Of a stretch of DNA of 44,401 nt, positions 17,529 to 26,340 are shown piece after piece. Where the stretch lies: the NCBI GenBank assembly GCA_021532125.1, contig JADYUX010000012.1, positions 1 through 44,401 of the forward strand, in the 5' to 3' direction. This stretch comes from Arcanobacterium haemolyticum (GTDB lineage: Bacteria; Actinomycetota; Actinomycetes; Actinomycetales; Actinomycetaceae). The position numbers and the translations under genes are program-made. The notes below the pieces were generated by a model, which saw nothing but the letters and a program-made list of their open reading frames with translations, had not been told where the DNA came from and searched no databases. Numbering within the stretch: the first letter of the stretch is position 1; the number at the start of each line of letters is the position of its first letter.

Positions 17529-18971
17529 TCAGCCTGAACTGGTCCCTGAATTCTTACGGTCGACGAGGTTCTTCTCAAGCGTCAGCAAGGAACGATCCAT
17601 GTAACCGTCGGTGTCGGTGATCTGGGTGTTCCAGAGACCGAGCGGGTACACATTCCGCTCACACGACCATCCGCCGTTGCCGGTTTCAGGATTATAGAAA
17701 GGCAGCTTCCGAATTGCTGCATTCTGCCAGTCTGGATCAGCAGCCCTTGTATCCTGGCAGCCATTTCTCATCTCCACCATCGAAGGCATGACCTGGATCG
17801 GGTACGTGCCATCCGAGCGCACTTCAGAGACAACACCATAGAGAAGATCAGGATTCGTGGCCGTCACCGCCGAGTTTGTTGCGACAAACAGGGCACCTGA
17901 CGGTGAAAATGACATACCAACAGGGGCAAACGAGGCGCGCCTTGTTTGCACGGCGTCAGTTTTTGTACCTGTCGAACGCGGCGCACCTTTGCGCACCGAA
18001 TCCATCGGAACTGTGTACTGCGTGAGGGACGCAGCGCCGCCTGAATTGCTGCCAACTCCAACTACAAGAGTCGTGCCTGAAAGATCAATGGCGATGTCAC
18101 CATTCGTCGAGGTTGAACCAACTGAGAGCGACCCTCGTGACGTCAACGATCCACCGTCACTCACCTCATAGAGGTAGTACTGACCGTCCTTATTGGCACC
18201 AATGATGTACCTCTGGCGCACTGGGTCGTAAGCGCCACCCTGAACCTGAAGACCTGATCCAACCGATTGAGGTGAACCTAGCTGCGCCCACCTATTCGTA
18301 ACCGGACTGTACTTCCAAAAACGTTGCTTATTCCTGTACGTACCCCCGAGGATGTTCTCCGTCACATACATGGAACCGTCAGGAGCCGAGGCCAGGGCGT
18401 TGAAATTTCGATTGGGAACGACGTTGTAACGATTGGATTCAGCTTCTCCATTGTCCTTCAGGAGAGGGATGAATGGGATGGGCTTCATCGTCGTCGTCTT
18501 ACCCCCATTCCAGGTACCTGGAAGTATCCGATACAACTCGCCTGTCGAGGTGACAACGACGATACCTTTGCCTTTTTCGTCGTCAGTTACGGCGCGGTCC
18601 TGGCCAACTGCCATCGGTTCGGTGCCGCGATTTGCAGTGTCGAAAAGGGACGAACGATCAAGGAAAAGGCTGGAGTTCTGCTCGTTATCTGACGAATTAT
18701 CAGCGTTATCTGAAAGCGACGAATTCACGCTGTTTTCAGGATGAATGTCGCTTTCTTCTGGGGCTGATTCAGTATCCTCCACAGCTTCTTCGGTGGCGTC
18801 AGCGGCTGAAGCCGAGGGCTCCATTTCAGGTGTAGCCGAAGGAGAACTAATGCCTGGAGTTTCCAAAGAATGCGTATAGTCATCCGAATATGCAGCTTGA
18901 GGAATGCTTGCCACTAAGGCAAAAGGCAACATCGCTACAAGCAGTCGCTTAGCGGACGACAAACGCCTCAT
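17529..18971 (-). CDS. Adhesin segment 1: signal peptide and propeller-like domain
   Basis: 480 aa as read. MRRLSSAKRLLVAMLPFALV is a signal peptide, followed by an acidic, Ser-rich linker (about 40-115) and a beta-rich domain (about 120-400) with recurring short motifs such as GIVVVTSTGELYRI, NALASAPDGSMYVTE, GAYDPVRQRYIIGA and GMSFSPSGALFVATN, which look like blades of a beta-propeller. This is the likely ligand-binding head of the pilus. Three Cys residues occur near its end (NGCQD, WSCERN). It stops after DRKNSGTSSG because of the frameshift; if translated it would be secreted without a wall anchor. Confidence 0.8.
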   Translation of the reverse strand: MRRLSSAKRLLVAMLPFALVASIPQAAYSDDYTHSLETPGISSPSATPEMEPSASAADATEEAVEDTESAPEESDIHPENSVNSSLSDNADNSSDNEQNSSLFLDRSSLFDTANRGTEPMAVGQDRAVTDDEKGKGIVVVTSTGELYRILPGTWNGGKTTTMKPIPFIPLLKDNGEAESNRYNVVPNRNFNALASAPDGSMYVTENILGGTYRNKQRFWKYSPVTNRWAQLGSPQSVGSGLQVQGGAYDPVRQRYIIGANKDGQYYLYEVSDGGSLTSRGSLSVGSTSTNGDIAIDLSGTTLVVGVGSNSGGAASLTQYTVPMDSVRKGAPRSTGTKTDAVQTRRASFAPVGMSFSPSGALFVATNSAVTATNPDLLYGVVSEVRSDGTYPIQVMPSMVEMRNGCQDTRAADPDWQNAAIRKLPFYNPETGNGGWSCERNVYPLGLWNTQITDTDGYMDRSLLTLEKNLVDRKNSGTSSG

Positions 18972-19738
18972 GCAACACTCCATTCGCGTGCACAATATGG
19001 TCGCAGGAGACACGCGTAGCCACATTGATAAGTCGGACAATGCACATCAGGACGATCAAACCCTTTTGCGTGTGGGGCCCTTGGTCCTGAGCACGGCAAT
19101 AGTCCCACACGCACTTTCGTCACGCAAATTTATTTACGCAACTTTTGGTAGCAATTCTGTTACGTAAATACAGGTAGAGGGCTTATGAACCAAATTGTTA
19201 AAGCTGTGACCATTGATTTTACGCATGGGACGTACGGCCCGACATACCTTTGTGACCTCAACTCTTATCTGGAATTTCTACAACTTTGGCCGTAATTTTG
19301 AGATGACACAATCGAGCATATGCACGTGTGATACAGGCCGGACGCCAATTAAGTTAATGGTGCAACGATTTTGGCGCGCACACCTTTTTGTGACCTATTC
19401 ATCTACGGCCGGCGTGTCATTCACGCCTCAACAATCACACCTAGCCTCATGTGTGCAACAACAAACCCTTTTCCCAACTAGGTTATTCTTTGCCTGGTCA
19501 ATTTTAGTTAATTAAGAAACTGTTTCACAGCGCATTTATATATATAAATACATGTACATTCTTTTATGTTATCCACCTCATATGCGGGGATCGTCGACGA
19601 CATCTCACACGCGCGCATGTGCACCACCCCACCCACAACTCAGTTCATTATTAAATTTCATTCCAATAACCAAGCTTCTGGATCTTCGTCGCGCCACAAC
19701 ATCAATAGATATGTGCTACACGTCTCTAGTTGATGAGT
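18972..19738. other. AT-rich intergenic region upstream of the pilus operon
   Basis: About 770 bp with clearly lower GC than its surroundings, especially 19130-19720, with an ATATATATAAATACATGTACAT stretch broken up around 19537-19560. It contains TTTATTTACGCAA and TTACGTAAATAC (about 19128-19170), a loose inverted repeat that could be an operator for the pilus genes. Short open frames on the plus strand (for example 19213-19515) have no ribosome binding site and no recognisable product. It presumably holds the pilus promoter, but I cannot place it. Confidence 0.5.
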
Positions 19739-19751
19739 TACACTTACAACT
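19739..19751 (+). promoter_or_regulatory. -10 element of a putative leaderless transcript
   Basis: TACACT at 19739-19744, then 7 nt, then ATG at 19752. No Shine-Dalgarno is present in the 20 nt before the ATG. Confidence 0.45.
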
Positions 19752-20330
19752 ATGAGTCAAACCACGAATAGCTCTTTGAGCGCACCCCCCCCCGCTAAAA
19801 AGCCACTTGTAAAGAAGTGGTGGTTCTGGGTAATCATCGTCATTGCCGTAATTGCCATTGCAAGTAGTGCCGGTGGCAATAAAGACAAGAGCGAGACAGT
19901 ACAAGGATCAACAACGTCAGCACCTGCCATCAGCAACGAAGCTGCATCGCCGGCATCGACACCCGAAGCCGTCACCACCACAGCAGCAGCGCCTACGCCA
20001 GTAGCACCTGCGGATCCAGAAGTGCCCGCCGAATACAAGTCGGCCCTAAAGAAGGCCCAGAGCTACGCCGATATCATGCACATGAGCAAGCAAGGCGTCT
20101 ACGACCAGCTTGTCTCTGAATACGGCGAGAAGTTCACCCCCGAAGCTGCACAGTACGGCATTGATAATGTCCAAGCCGACTGGAACGCTAACGCCCTTGA
20201 GAAGGCCAAGTCTTACCAGGAGACAATGTCCATGTCTCCATCAGCAATCTATGACCAGCTCGTTTCCGAATACGGCGAGAAGTTCACGCCCGAAGAGGCC
20301 CAGTACGCCATCGACAATCTCAACAACTAA
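19752..20330 (+). CDS. Membrane-anchored Ltp-family surface protein with two Ltp repeats
   Basis: 192 aa. A short cytoplasmic Pro/Lys-rich N-terminus, one membrane helix (23-40, WWFWVIIVIAVIAIASSA), an Ala/Pro/Thr linker and two 48-residue Ltp-like repeats at about 95-143 and 144-192, which share YDQLVSEYGEKFTPE and AQY(G/A)IDN. This matches the Ltp domain (host cell surface-exposed lipoprotein), known from Corynebacterium/Streptococcus surface proteins and from phage superinfection exclusion. Unlike classic Ltp, there is no lipobox Cys; anchoring is by the membrane helix. The ATG lies 7 nt after a -10-like hexamer. It stands alone on the plus strand upstream of the sugar-acid operon. Confidence 0.85.
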   Translation: MSQTTNSSLSAPPPAKKPLVKKWWFWVIIVIAVIAIASSAGGNKDKSETVQGSTTSAPAISNEAASPASTPEAVTTTAAAPTPVAPADPEVPAEYKSALKKAQSYADIMHMSKQGVYDQLVSEYGEKFTPEAAQYGIDNVQADWNANALEKAKSYQETMSMSPSAIYDQLVSEYGEKFTPEEAQYAIDNLNN

Positions 20331-20453
20331 CCTCGGACATCTTTTGAACACCGCTTATCCCACTCAGCCGACCCAGCCCGAATAACGTCACGGAAGTAGG
20401 AGTAGCGGTCGAAATGCCTGATGAGATAGATGGCGCGACAAAGATTATTGGCT

Positions 20454-20487
20454 GAGGGCCCCGACGCATCACCGCGTCGGGGCCCTC
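20454..20487 (+). terminator. Hairpin terminator downstream of the Ltp-type gene
   Basis: GAGGGCCCCGACGC pairs perfectly with GCGTCGGGGCCCTC around ATCACC (14 bp stem), followed by TATTGATT. It lies 124 bp after the stop codon. Confidence 0.7.
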
Positions 20488-20677
20488 TATTGATTCCTGA
20501 GGTGCGTAGGTTCTAGCTGATGGGCGGCATAGCGTTGGGACGACGAGCTAGGCACACAATTCGGGAACTTGTGGCAACACGTTCTGGCCCGCGTCCTGCG
20601 GCGAGGTGTGCCCTGGCGCAGGCCACCCCTCGGCCAGCCACACACCTCCGCTGCTACGCCTCGCCACAGCACACAAA

Positions 20678-20720
20678 GAAGGGGACGCCCTGGACATAAA
20701 TCCGGAGCGTCCCCTTCTCT
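20678..20720 (-). terminator. Terminator of the sugar-acid operon
   Basis: Perfect 11-bp stem GAAGGGGACGC / GCGTCCCCTTC with an 18-nt loop. On the minus strand it is followed by TTTGTGTG; it lies about 70 bp after the idnD stop. Confidence 0.7.
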
Positions 20721-20787
20721 CACCCTCCCACAGGCATCCGCGCGCCGTGAAGAAAAGCGCGCGCCTTAAGGGAGGCGGTCAAGCATC

Positions 20788-21813
20788 TCAGGAGAGCTTG
20801 AGCATGACCTTCGACGAGCCAGTTGAACGATCGGCTGCGGTCTTGAACGCTTCCACAGCGTCGTCGATATCGAAGGTGTGCGTGAGCAGTGGCTCGACGT
20901 TCAAACCGTCGGCCATGGCCGCCACCGCATCCGTGATTTCGTCGGAGAAGCGGTAGGAGCCGATGTACTCGATCTCGCGGGTGACGAGCTGGCCGAGCAC
21001 AACCGGCACCTCACCAGCAGGAAGGTTGCCCACCTGCACGAAGCGGCCACCACGCTGAAGGGCGAGGAAGATATCGCCGAGGGCGCGGGGTGCACCGGAG
21101 GCGTCGAAGGCAATCTCGACGTCCTGCGGGAGATCTTCGCCCTTGGAGCGATCAACCGTGTGGTCGGCGCCCATAGCCTTAGCGATGGCCAGGGCCTTCT
21201 CCGCGAGGTCAGCGACCCAGATTTCTCCGGCGCCAGCGTGCTTAGCAGCAGCCACAACCAGGGCACCAATCGGGCCTGCGCCGTTGACGAGAACGCGCTT
21301 GCCCTTGATGTCACCAGCGCGCTTGACTGCGTGCATGGCAACGCCGAGAGGCTCAGCCACTGCACCCTCACGGGTCGAGAGACCTTCGGGGAGCACACGG
21401 ATCTGGTCGGGGCGCACCACGCGGTAGGCGGAGAAACCGCCCTGCTCGTGGGGCATGAACGCTGCCGAACCGAAGTAGCGCACTTCGGGCCAGAGGTTGT
21501 CGCGGCCCTTGAGTGCCTCAGGGATTTCGTAGTCACCTACGAGAGTCGCCGGGTGAATCGTCACCTTCTGGCCAACCTCGAAGCCTTCCACGCCTTCACC
21601 GACTTCGTCGATGTGGCCTGCTACTTCGTGGCCGAGAACGAGGGGCTCGCGGAGAATCGCGGTGCCTGAAGCGCCGTGCTTCCAGTAAGCGAGGTCGGAA
21701 CCACAGATTCCGCCCCACTCCATTGCTACGCGAACTTGGCCCGCGCCTGCATGGGGTTCTTCGATGTCTTCGACACGCAGATCATCTGCGCCGGCAACAA
21801 CTACGGCTTTCAC
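20788..21813 (-). CDS. idnD: Zinc-type medium-chain dehydrogenase, L-idonate/L-gulonate 5-dehydrogenase-like
   Basis: 341 aa MDR-family NAD(P)-dependent alcohol dehydrogenase, closest in pattern to L-idonate 5-dehydrogenase (GGICGSDL, VLGHEVAG, R(Y/F)FGSA.F.PH..GGF). Catalytic zinc ligands Cys37, His62 and Glu154 (AEPLGVAMHA), and a Rossmann motif VNGAGPIGALVVAAA. The structural-zinc cysteines seen in E. coli IdnD between INP and RFFGSA are all missing: residues 89-110 contain no Cys. In this operon, with uxuB and uxuA but no idnO or uxaC, oxidation of L-gulonate to D-fructuronate fits better than the idonate to 5-ketogluconate route; this is inference. GTG start, AAGGA about 8 nt upstream, overlapping the MFS stop by 3 bp. 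Confidence 0.8.
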   Translation of the reverse strand: MKAVVVAGADDLRVEDIEEPHAGAGQVRVAMEWGGICGSDLAYWKHGASGTAILREPLVLGHEVAGHIDEVGEGVEGFEVGQKVTIHPATLVGDYEIPEALKGRDNLWPEVRYFGSAAFMPHEQGGFSAYRVVRPDQIRVLPEGLSTREGAVAEPLGVAMHAVKRAGDIKGKRVLVNGAGPIGALVVAAAKHAGAGEIWVADLAEKALAIAKAMGADHTVDRSKGEDLPQDVEIAFDASGAPRALGDIFLALQRGGRFVQVGNLPAGEVPVVLGQLVTREIEYIGSYRFSDEITDAVAAMADGLNVEPLLTHTFDIDDAVEAFKTAADRSTGSSKVMLKLS

Positions 21814-23239
21814 ATTGCATCCTTAGGATCGGTAAGGTCGCGGCCTGCGACCTCTGGCATGAGGAGAGACGTAACGAACGTCGCTCCCGTGTAGACGAAC
21901 ATGAGGAGAGCCAGCGGGATCCAGGAACCGGAGAATGCGGTCACGAGGGCGGCTGCGATAACCGGGCCGAAGCCGGCGGTCACCATGTTCGGGATTTCCT
22001 TCGAGAGGGCGAGGGCTCGTAGCGGCGCTTGGAGCCGAAGAGCTCAGCCATCGTGATGTTCTCGAGGGAGAAGAAGGCGAGAACCGTGAGGTTATGCAGG
22101 ACGATGTAGGCGATGTAGAACATGATCGTCGGGCGATCGTAGAACGACTTCGTTACGCCGTCCACAACAGCTTCCGTGGTGTGAGTACCCATCGAGTTCA
22201 CGAGGAAGTAGAAGCACGGAATGATGACGATGAGGCCGATAAGCGTCACGATGCGGTACATCGTACGACGACCGATGTGGTCACCCAGCCATCCGATGAT
22301 CGGAATGGTGATGAAACCGACGATCGAGGAGATAACGACGATGTTCGACGCGACGGAGCGCGAGAACATGAGGTTCGCTGCGAGGAAGGAGATGAGGTAG
22401 GTCTGTACCATGCCGGAGTTTCCGGACTGGCCGAAACGAAGGAAGAAAGCTGCCACGAATGCCTTGGCGGAGATCTTCTGCTTCGGAGCTGGAGCAGCAG
22501 CCTTCTTCTCTGCCTTGGGGAGCGGCTGGTCGTATGCTGCTTCGATCTCTTCCTGAGTTGCTTCGAACACCGGGGTCTCCTTGAGGTGGAGACGGATGTA
22601 GACAGCGAAGAGCATGATGAGGACAGAGCCGAGGAACGGGATTCGCCAACCCCATGAGAGGAGCTGCTCGTCGGTCATAACGCCTGCAAGGATGGCCCAG
22701 ATGAGGCCAGCGAACAGGGTTCCGGAGTTGGTGCCGAGGGCAACGAGGGAGGAAATGATGCCGCGGCGGTTGCTCGGTGCGTACTCAGCGAGCATGACGG
22801 CTGCGCCGGAGATTTCGGCGCCGGCACCGAAGCCCTGGATGAGGCGCAGGACCGTGAGAAGGATCGGGGCGAGCATGCCAACCTGGTGGTAGGTCGGCAG
22901 TGCGCCGATGAGGGTGGTGGAAATACCCATCATGGCGATCGTGATGAAGAGGACCTTCTTACGACCAATGCGGTCGCCCATGCGGCCGAAGTACCATGCG
23001 CCGATGGGGCGGGCAACGTAGCCCACACCGTAGATGGCCATTGCCGAGATGACGGCGAGGCCGGGGGTGGCTGAGTTGAAGAACAGATCGGAGAAGACGA
23101 GTGCGGCGGCGAGGGAGTAGAGCTGGAAGTCCATGAATTCCAGTGCGGTTCCGAGCCAGCCCGACATGGCGGCCTTGACGAGGTCGCCTGTGGTCCTCTC
23201 AGCCAGCTTAGGCTGCTTTGCAACAGTCTCTTGTGACAT
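21810..23239 (-). pseudogene. MFS transporter (metabolite:H+ symporter type), frameshifted near the C-terminus
   Basis: Likely sugar-acid importer. The N-terminal signature GTALEFMDFQLYSLAAAL and loop GRMGDRIGRKKVL are typical of the MHS subgroup. As read, the frame stops at 21980 after FGSKRRYEPSPSRRKSRTW (419 aa). Adding one C near 22016 restores EALALSKEIPNMVTAGFGP and the last two membrane helices, ending at 21810 (476 aa); the restored stop overlaps the idnD GTG as expected in an operon. So the gene is intact but for a single-base deletion, either a real lesion or a sequencing error. A soluble charged loop rich in Lys/Ala/Pro lies between helices 6 and 7. The truncated form would lack the final helices. 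Confidence 0.85.
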
Positions 23240-23484
23240 ATGTGTTTACTTTCTTGGTCGCTTCCCTTGGGCTGCGCTGCCGAGGAACTGTGGCATCGAC
23301 GCCGCTTACAAGAAGTGGTGGACGTGCGCCGTGGGGCGCACGTGAGGCCGGTCTTGCTCCAAGGTGGAGGTCGACGAGGTACGCGATAACGCGTGAGGTT
23401 ATGGGTTGCGTCGGCGGCAGATACGGATTCGTCGTGACGATTCCTTCCCTTCTCTGCCGCCGACGTGGGGGTTGCGGAGCGCGT

Positions 23485-24585
23485 TTATCGGATAACGCGG
23501 GCTCCGGCACCCTTGACCAGGCGCTCGACTTCTTCGAGGCTGGCCATTGACGTGTCACCTGGGGTGGTCATGGCGAGGGCGCCGTGGGCTGCACCGTAAT
23601 TGACGGCCGTCTCGACGTCGCCGAACTCCATGAGCCCGTAGATGAGGCCGGAGGCGAAGGAATCGCCGCCGCCTACGCGATCGAGGATCTCGAGCTCATC
23701 GCGTTGAGTTGCCTGAGCAAATCCTGATCCACGCATCCACGCAATGGCACCCCAGTCGTTGACCGAGGCAGTCCTGACCTGCCGTAGCGTGGTGCCGATG
23801 ACCTGGAAGTTCTGGTATTCGGCCTGAACCTTGTCGATCATCGCCTTGAAGGAGTCGATCTGGAGGTTGCTCAAGTTTTCGTCGGTGCCTTCGACTTCGA
23901 AGCCGAGGCTTGCCGTGAAATCTTCCTCGTTGCCGATCATGACATCGACGTACTTGGCGAGCTCGCGGTTCACTTCCTGTGCGCGGGGCTTGCCGCCGAT
24001 GCCATTCCACAGCGACGGGCGGTAGTTGAGGTCGTAGGAGACGATGGTGCCGTGGCGGTGTGCGGCCTCCATGGCTGTCTTGGCGACTTCGGCGGCGTTC
24101 TCGGAGAGTGCCGCGAAAATGCCGCCCGTGTGGAGCCAGCGCACGCCTTTGTTACCGAACAGGTCGTCCCAGTCGATGTCCTCGGGCTTCATCTGCGATA
24201 CTGCGGTGTTGCCGCGATCCGAGGTGCCAACTGCGCCACGGACTCCGAATCCACGCTCAGTGAAGTTCAGGCCGTTACGTACGGAACGGCCAACGCCGTC
24301 GCCGGGAACCCACTTGATGTAGCTCGTGTCGAGGCCACCCTGAAGGATGAAATCTTCGACGAGACGGCCAACTTCGTCGCGAACGAGCGACGTGACGATG
24401 GCGCCACGCTTGCCGAAGCAACGACGAAGTCCACGGGCAACGTTGTATTCGCCTCCGCCTTCGTAGGCGTTGAAGCGACGAGCCGTGCGCACACGTCCTT
24501 CGCCGGGATCGAGGCGAAGCATCACTTCACCGAGGGAGACGATGTCGTAGGTGGTCTCTTCAGCGGACTTAATGTTGAGGCTCAC
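23485..24585 (-). CDS. kdgK: 2-dehydro-3-deoxygluconokinase (KDG kinase)
   Basis: 366 aa PfkB-family sugar kinase that phosphorylates 2-keto-3-deoxygluconate to KDPG. N-terminal DIVSLGEVMLRLDPGEGR and the glycine-rich GGGEYNVARGL bind substrate; C-terminal DRVGGGDSFASGLIYG contains the anion hole and catalytic Asp308. Somewhat longer than the usual 310-340 aa. The GTG start overlaps the eda stop by 4 bp (GTGA), indicating translational coupling. A gap of about 245 bp separates it from the MFS gene; I see no clear promoter or terminator there. Confidence 0.92.
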   Translation of the reverse strand: MSLNIKSAEETTYDIVSLGEVMLRLDPGEGRVRTARRFNAYEGGGEYNVARGLRRCFGKRGAIVTSLVRDEVGRLVEDFILQGGLDTSYIKWVPGDGVGRSVRNGLNFTERGFGVRGAVGTSDRGNTAVSQMKPEDIDWDDLFGNKGVRWLHTGGIFAALSENAAEVAKTAMEAAHRHGTIVSYDLNYRPSLWNGIGGKPRAQEVNRELAKYVDVMIGNEEDFTASLGFEVEGTDENLSNLQIDSFKAMIDKVQAEYQNFQVIGTTLRQVRTASVNDWGAIAWMRGSGFAQATQRDELEILDRVGGGDSFASGLIYGLMEFGDVETAVNYGAAHGALAMTTPGDTSMASLEEVERLVKGAGARVIR

Positions 24586-25229
24586 TTGCGGGCCTCCTTC
24601 ACGATCTCGATAGCTTCAGCGGAGAGCTCCGTGATCTTGTCGAAACGGCGGTTAGCAACGTCGTCGCGCGTAATCATCCACGAGCCACCAACGGAAGCGA
24701 GCGCCGGGTTGGAAATCCACTCGGCGAGGTTCTTCGGACCAATGCCGCCGGTTGCGACGAAGCGCACGGCCGGGAACGGAGCAGCGAGGGCCTTCACTGT
24801 GGGAAGGCCGCCCGATGCGACTGCTGGGAAGAACTTGAGCGTTTCAAAACCGAGCTCAAGAGCCTGCATGATGACGGTCGGGTTGTTCACGCCGGGCAGG
24901 TAAGGCACGTTGTTTTCAAGAGCGAAGTTCGCTACCGATGCTGAGAAACCGGGGGAAACAAGGAAGGTTGCGCCCGCGTCAACAGCGCGCTGAGCCTGCT
25001 CAGCGTTGATGACCGTGCCGGCACCAACGTTGAGGCCCTCAACCTTCTTCATCTCTTCGATAACTTCCGCTGCCGAAGCAGTACGGAACGTCACCTCAGC
25101 CGAAGCGATACCGCCAGCAAGGAGGGCCTTGCCGGCTTTGACCGCGTTGGCCGGATCGTCGATAACAACTACCGGAATGATCGGGTTTGCAGCGCACAGT
25201 TCGCGCGCTGCCTCATGAATGTTCGTCAT
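24582..25229 (-). CDS. eda: KDPG/KHG aldolase
   Basis: 215 aa class I aldolase that splits KDPG into pyruvate and glyceraldehyde-3-phosphate. Catalytic Glu45 (AEVTFRT) and the Schiff-base Lys132 (TLKFFPA) are in their expected contexts; GAGTVINAEQA, FLVSPGF and ATGGIGPKN are also conserved. The length is typical. ATG at 25229 has a purine-rich AGAGGAAAAGAAAG upstream. It lies 31 bp after uxuA and overlaps kdgK. Confidence 0.95.
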   Translation of the reverse strand: MTNIHEAARELCAANPIIPVVVIDDPANAVKAGKALLAGGIASAEVTFRTASAAEVIEEMKKVEGLNVGAGTVINAEQAQRAVDAGATFLVSPGFSASVANFALENNVPYLPGVNNPTVIMQALELGFETLKFFPAVASGGLPTVKALAAPFPAVRFVATGGIGPKNLAEWISNPALASVGGSWMITRDDVANRRFDKITELSAEAIEIVKEARK

Positions 25230-25260
25230 GATCTTTCTTTTCCTCTTGACGCTCGGCAGC

Positions 25261-26340
25261 TCAGCCGCGAGCCTTCATCTTCTCGATGGCTTCGTACAGG
25301 CCGTTGAGGTAGACAGCACCAAGAGCGCGATCGTAGAGCGGGTATCCCGCGCGGCCGGTCTCGCCCCAGATCATGCGGCCGTGGTCAGGGCGCACGTAAA
25401 CATCCGGGCAGGTGTCGTGAATGGCCTCCATGATGGCCTCCATGTCGAGGTTGCCATCGGAGGAGAGGTGAGCGGCTTCCTTGAAGTGCTTCTCGCCGAG
25501 GTACTTGACGTTGCGCACGTGGGCAGCAGCAATACGGCCACGCTCGCCGAACTCACGGAAGATCGCCGGAACGTCGTTATCCGGGTTCGATCCAAGCGAA
25601 CCGGAGCAGACACACAGCGAGTTAGCGACGGAATCAACCATGCGCACGATCTTGTCGAGGTCATCGCGCGTGTTGCAGATACGCGGGATGCCGAAAAGCT
25701 CCCATGCCGGATCGTCGGGGTGCACAGCCATGCGGATGCCGACCTTCTCGCAGGTCGGGATGATGCCCTCAAGGAAGTACTTGTAGTTCTCGCGCAGGTC
25801 GTCGGCCGTGATGCCCTTGTACTGTTCAAGGACGTCAGAAAGCTGCGAGAGGCGCTCGGGCTCCCAGCCAGGAAGCGTGAAGCCGCCAGAATCCTTAGCT
25901 GTGCGCTCGACGATTTCGAGAGGCGTCATACCTTCAACGTCTGCATGGTTGTAGTACATGCAGGTGGAGCCGTCCTCGTTCTCGTGGTAGAGCTCCGTGC
26001 GCAGCCAGTCGAATACCGGCATGAAGTTGTAGATAACAACCTTGATGCCGTACTTTGCGAGGTTTTCAAGGGTCTCGCAGTAGTTCTTGATGTACTGATC
26101 GCGGGTGGGAAGACCGAGCTTGATGTCCTCGTGGACGTTCACCGACTCGATAACTTCACACTCAAGGCCAGCAGCGTTGACCTGCTCGACGAGGGCCTTG
26201 ATGTCCTCTTCCGGCCATACTTCGCCTGCTGCGTACTGATCGAGCACACCCATAATTCCGGTCATGCCCGGAACCTGACGGATGTACTGCAACGGGATCG
26301 GATCGGACTTCTCGCCGTACCAGCGGAACGTCATCTTCAT
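25261..26340 (-). CDS. uxuA: D-mannonate dehydratase
   Basis: 359 aa UxuA-type enzyme (xylose isomerase-like TIM barrel) that dehydrates D-mannonate to 2-keto-3-deoxygluconate. Start [20 protein letters not shown] is characteristic. Metal ligands in family positions: His207 (AVHPDDP), Cys245 (CVCSGSLG), His274 (AAHVRNV) and Asp319 (VRPDHGR). A complete, normal-length enzyme. The ATG overlaps the uxuB stop by 4 bp (ATGA), so the two are translationally coupled. Confidence 0.96.
   Translation of the reverse strand: MKMTFRWYGEKSDPIPLQYIRQVPGMTGIMGVLDQYAAGEVWPEEDIKALVEQVNAAGLECEVIESVNVHEDIKLGLPTRDQYIKNYCETLENLAKYGIKVVIYNFMPVFDWLRTELYHENEDGSTCMYYNHADVEGMTPLEIVERTAKDSGGFTLPGWEPERLSQLSDVLEQYKGITADDLRENYKYFLEGIIPTCEKVGIRMAVHPDDPAWELFGIPRICNTRDDLDKIVRMVDSVANSLCVCSGSLGSNPDNDVPAIFREFGERGRIAAAHVRNVKYLGEKHFKEAAHLSSDGNLDMEAIMEAIHDTCPDVYVRPDHGRMIWGETGRAGYPLYDRALGAVYLNGLYEAIEKMKARG

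Larger units (their letters stand above)
12631..18971 (-). pseudogene. Giant pilus tip adhesin (SpaA/CnaB repeats), interrupted twice
   Basis: Read as one gene this would encode about 2113 aa: signal peptide, propeller-like N-terminal domain, 13 CnaB/SpaA-type modules and an LPFTG sorting signal. Two lesions break it. A one-base deletion in a C run (17544-17546) shifts the frame: one frame ends DRKNSG-TSSG-stop and the other continues DQFRLNVTQNTYSINR. Then an in-frame TAG (15568-15570) follows APDGYRIA, with TPRSITITAGSVQANL continuing in the same frame after it. Adding one base makes the span an exact multiple of three. It is first in the pilus operon, as fimQ is in Actinomyces. The start ATG at 18971 has GGAG about 6 nt upstream. 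The lesions could be real, strain-specific decay or sequencing errors. Confidence 0.85.

Noticed and set aside
19213-19515. 100-residue plus-strand frame in the AT-rich region
   Set aside because: No ribosome binding site, low-complexity product, no recognisable motif.
23240-23484. Separate gene or terminator between kdgK and the MFS gene
   Set aside because: No frame with a start signal and no hairpin with a U tract; left as an operon gap.
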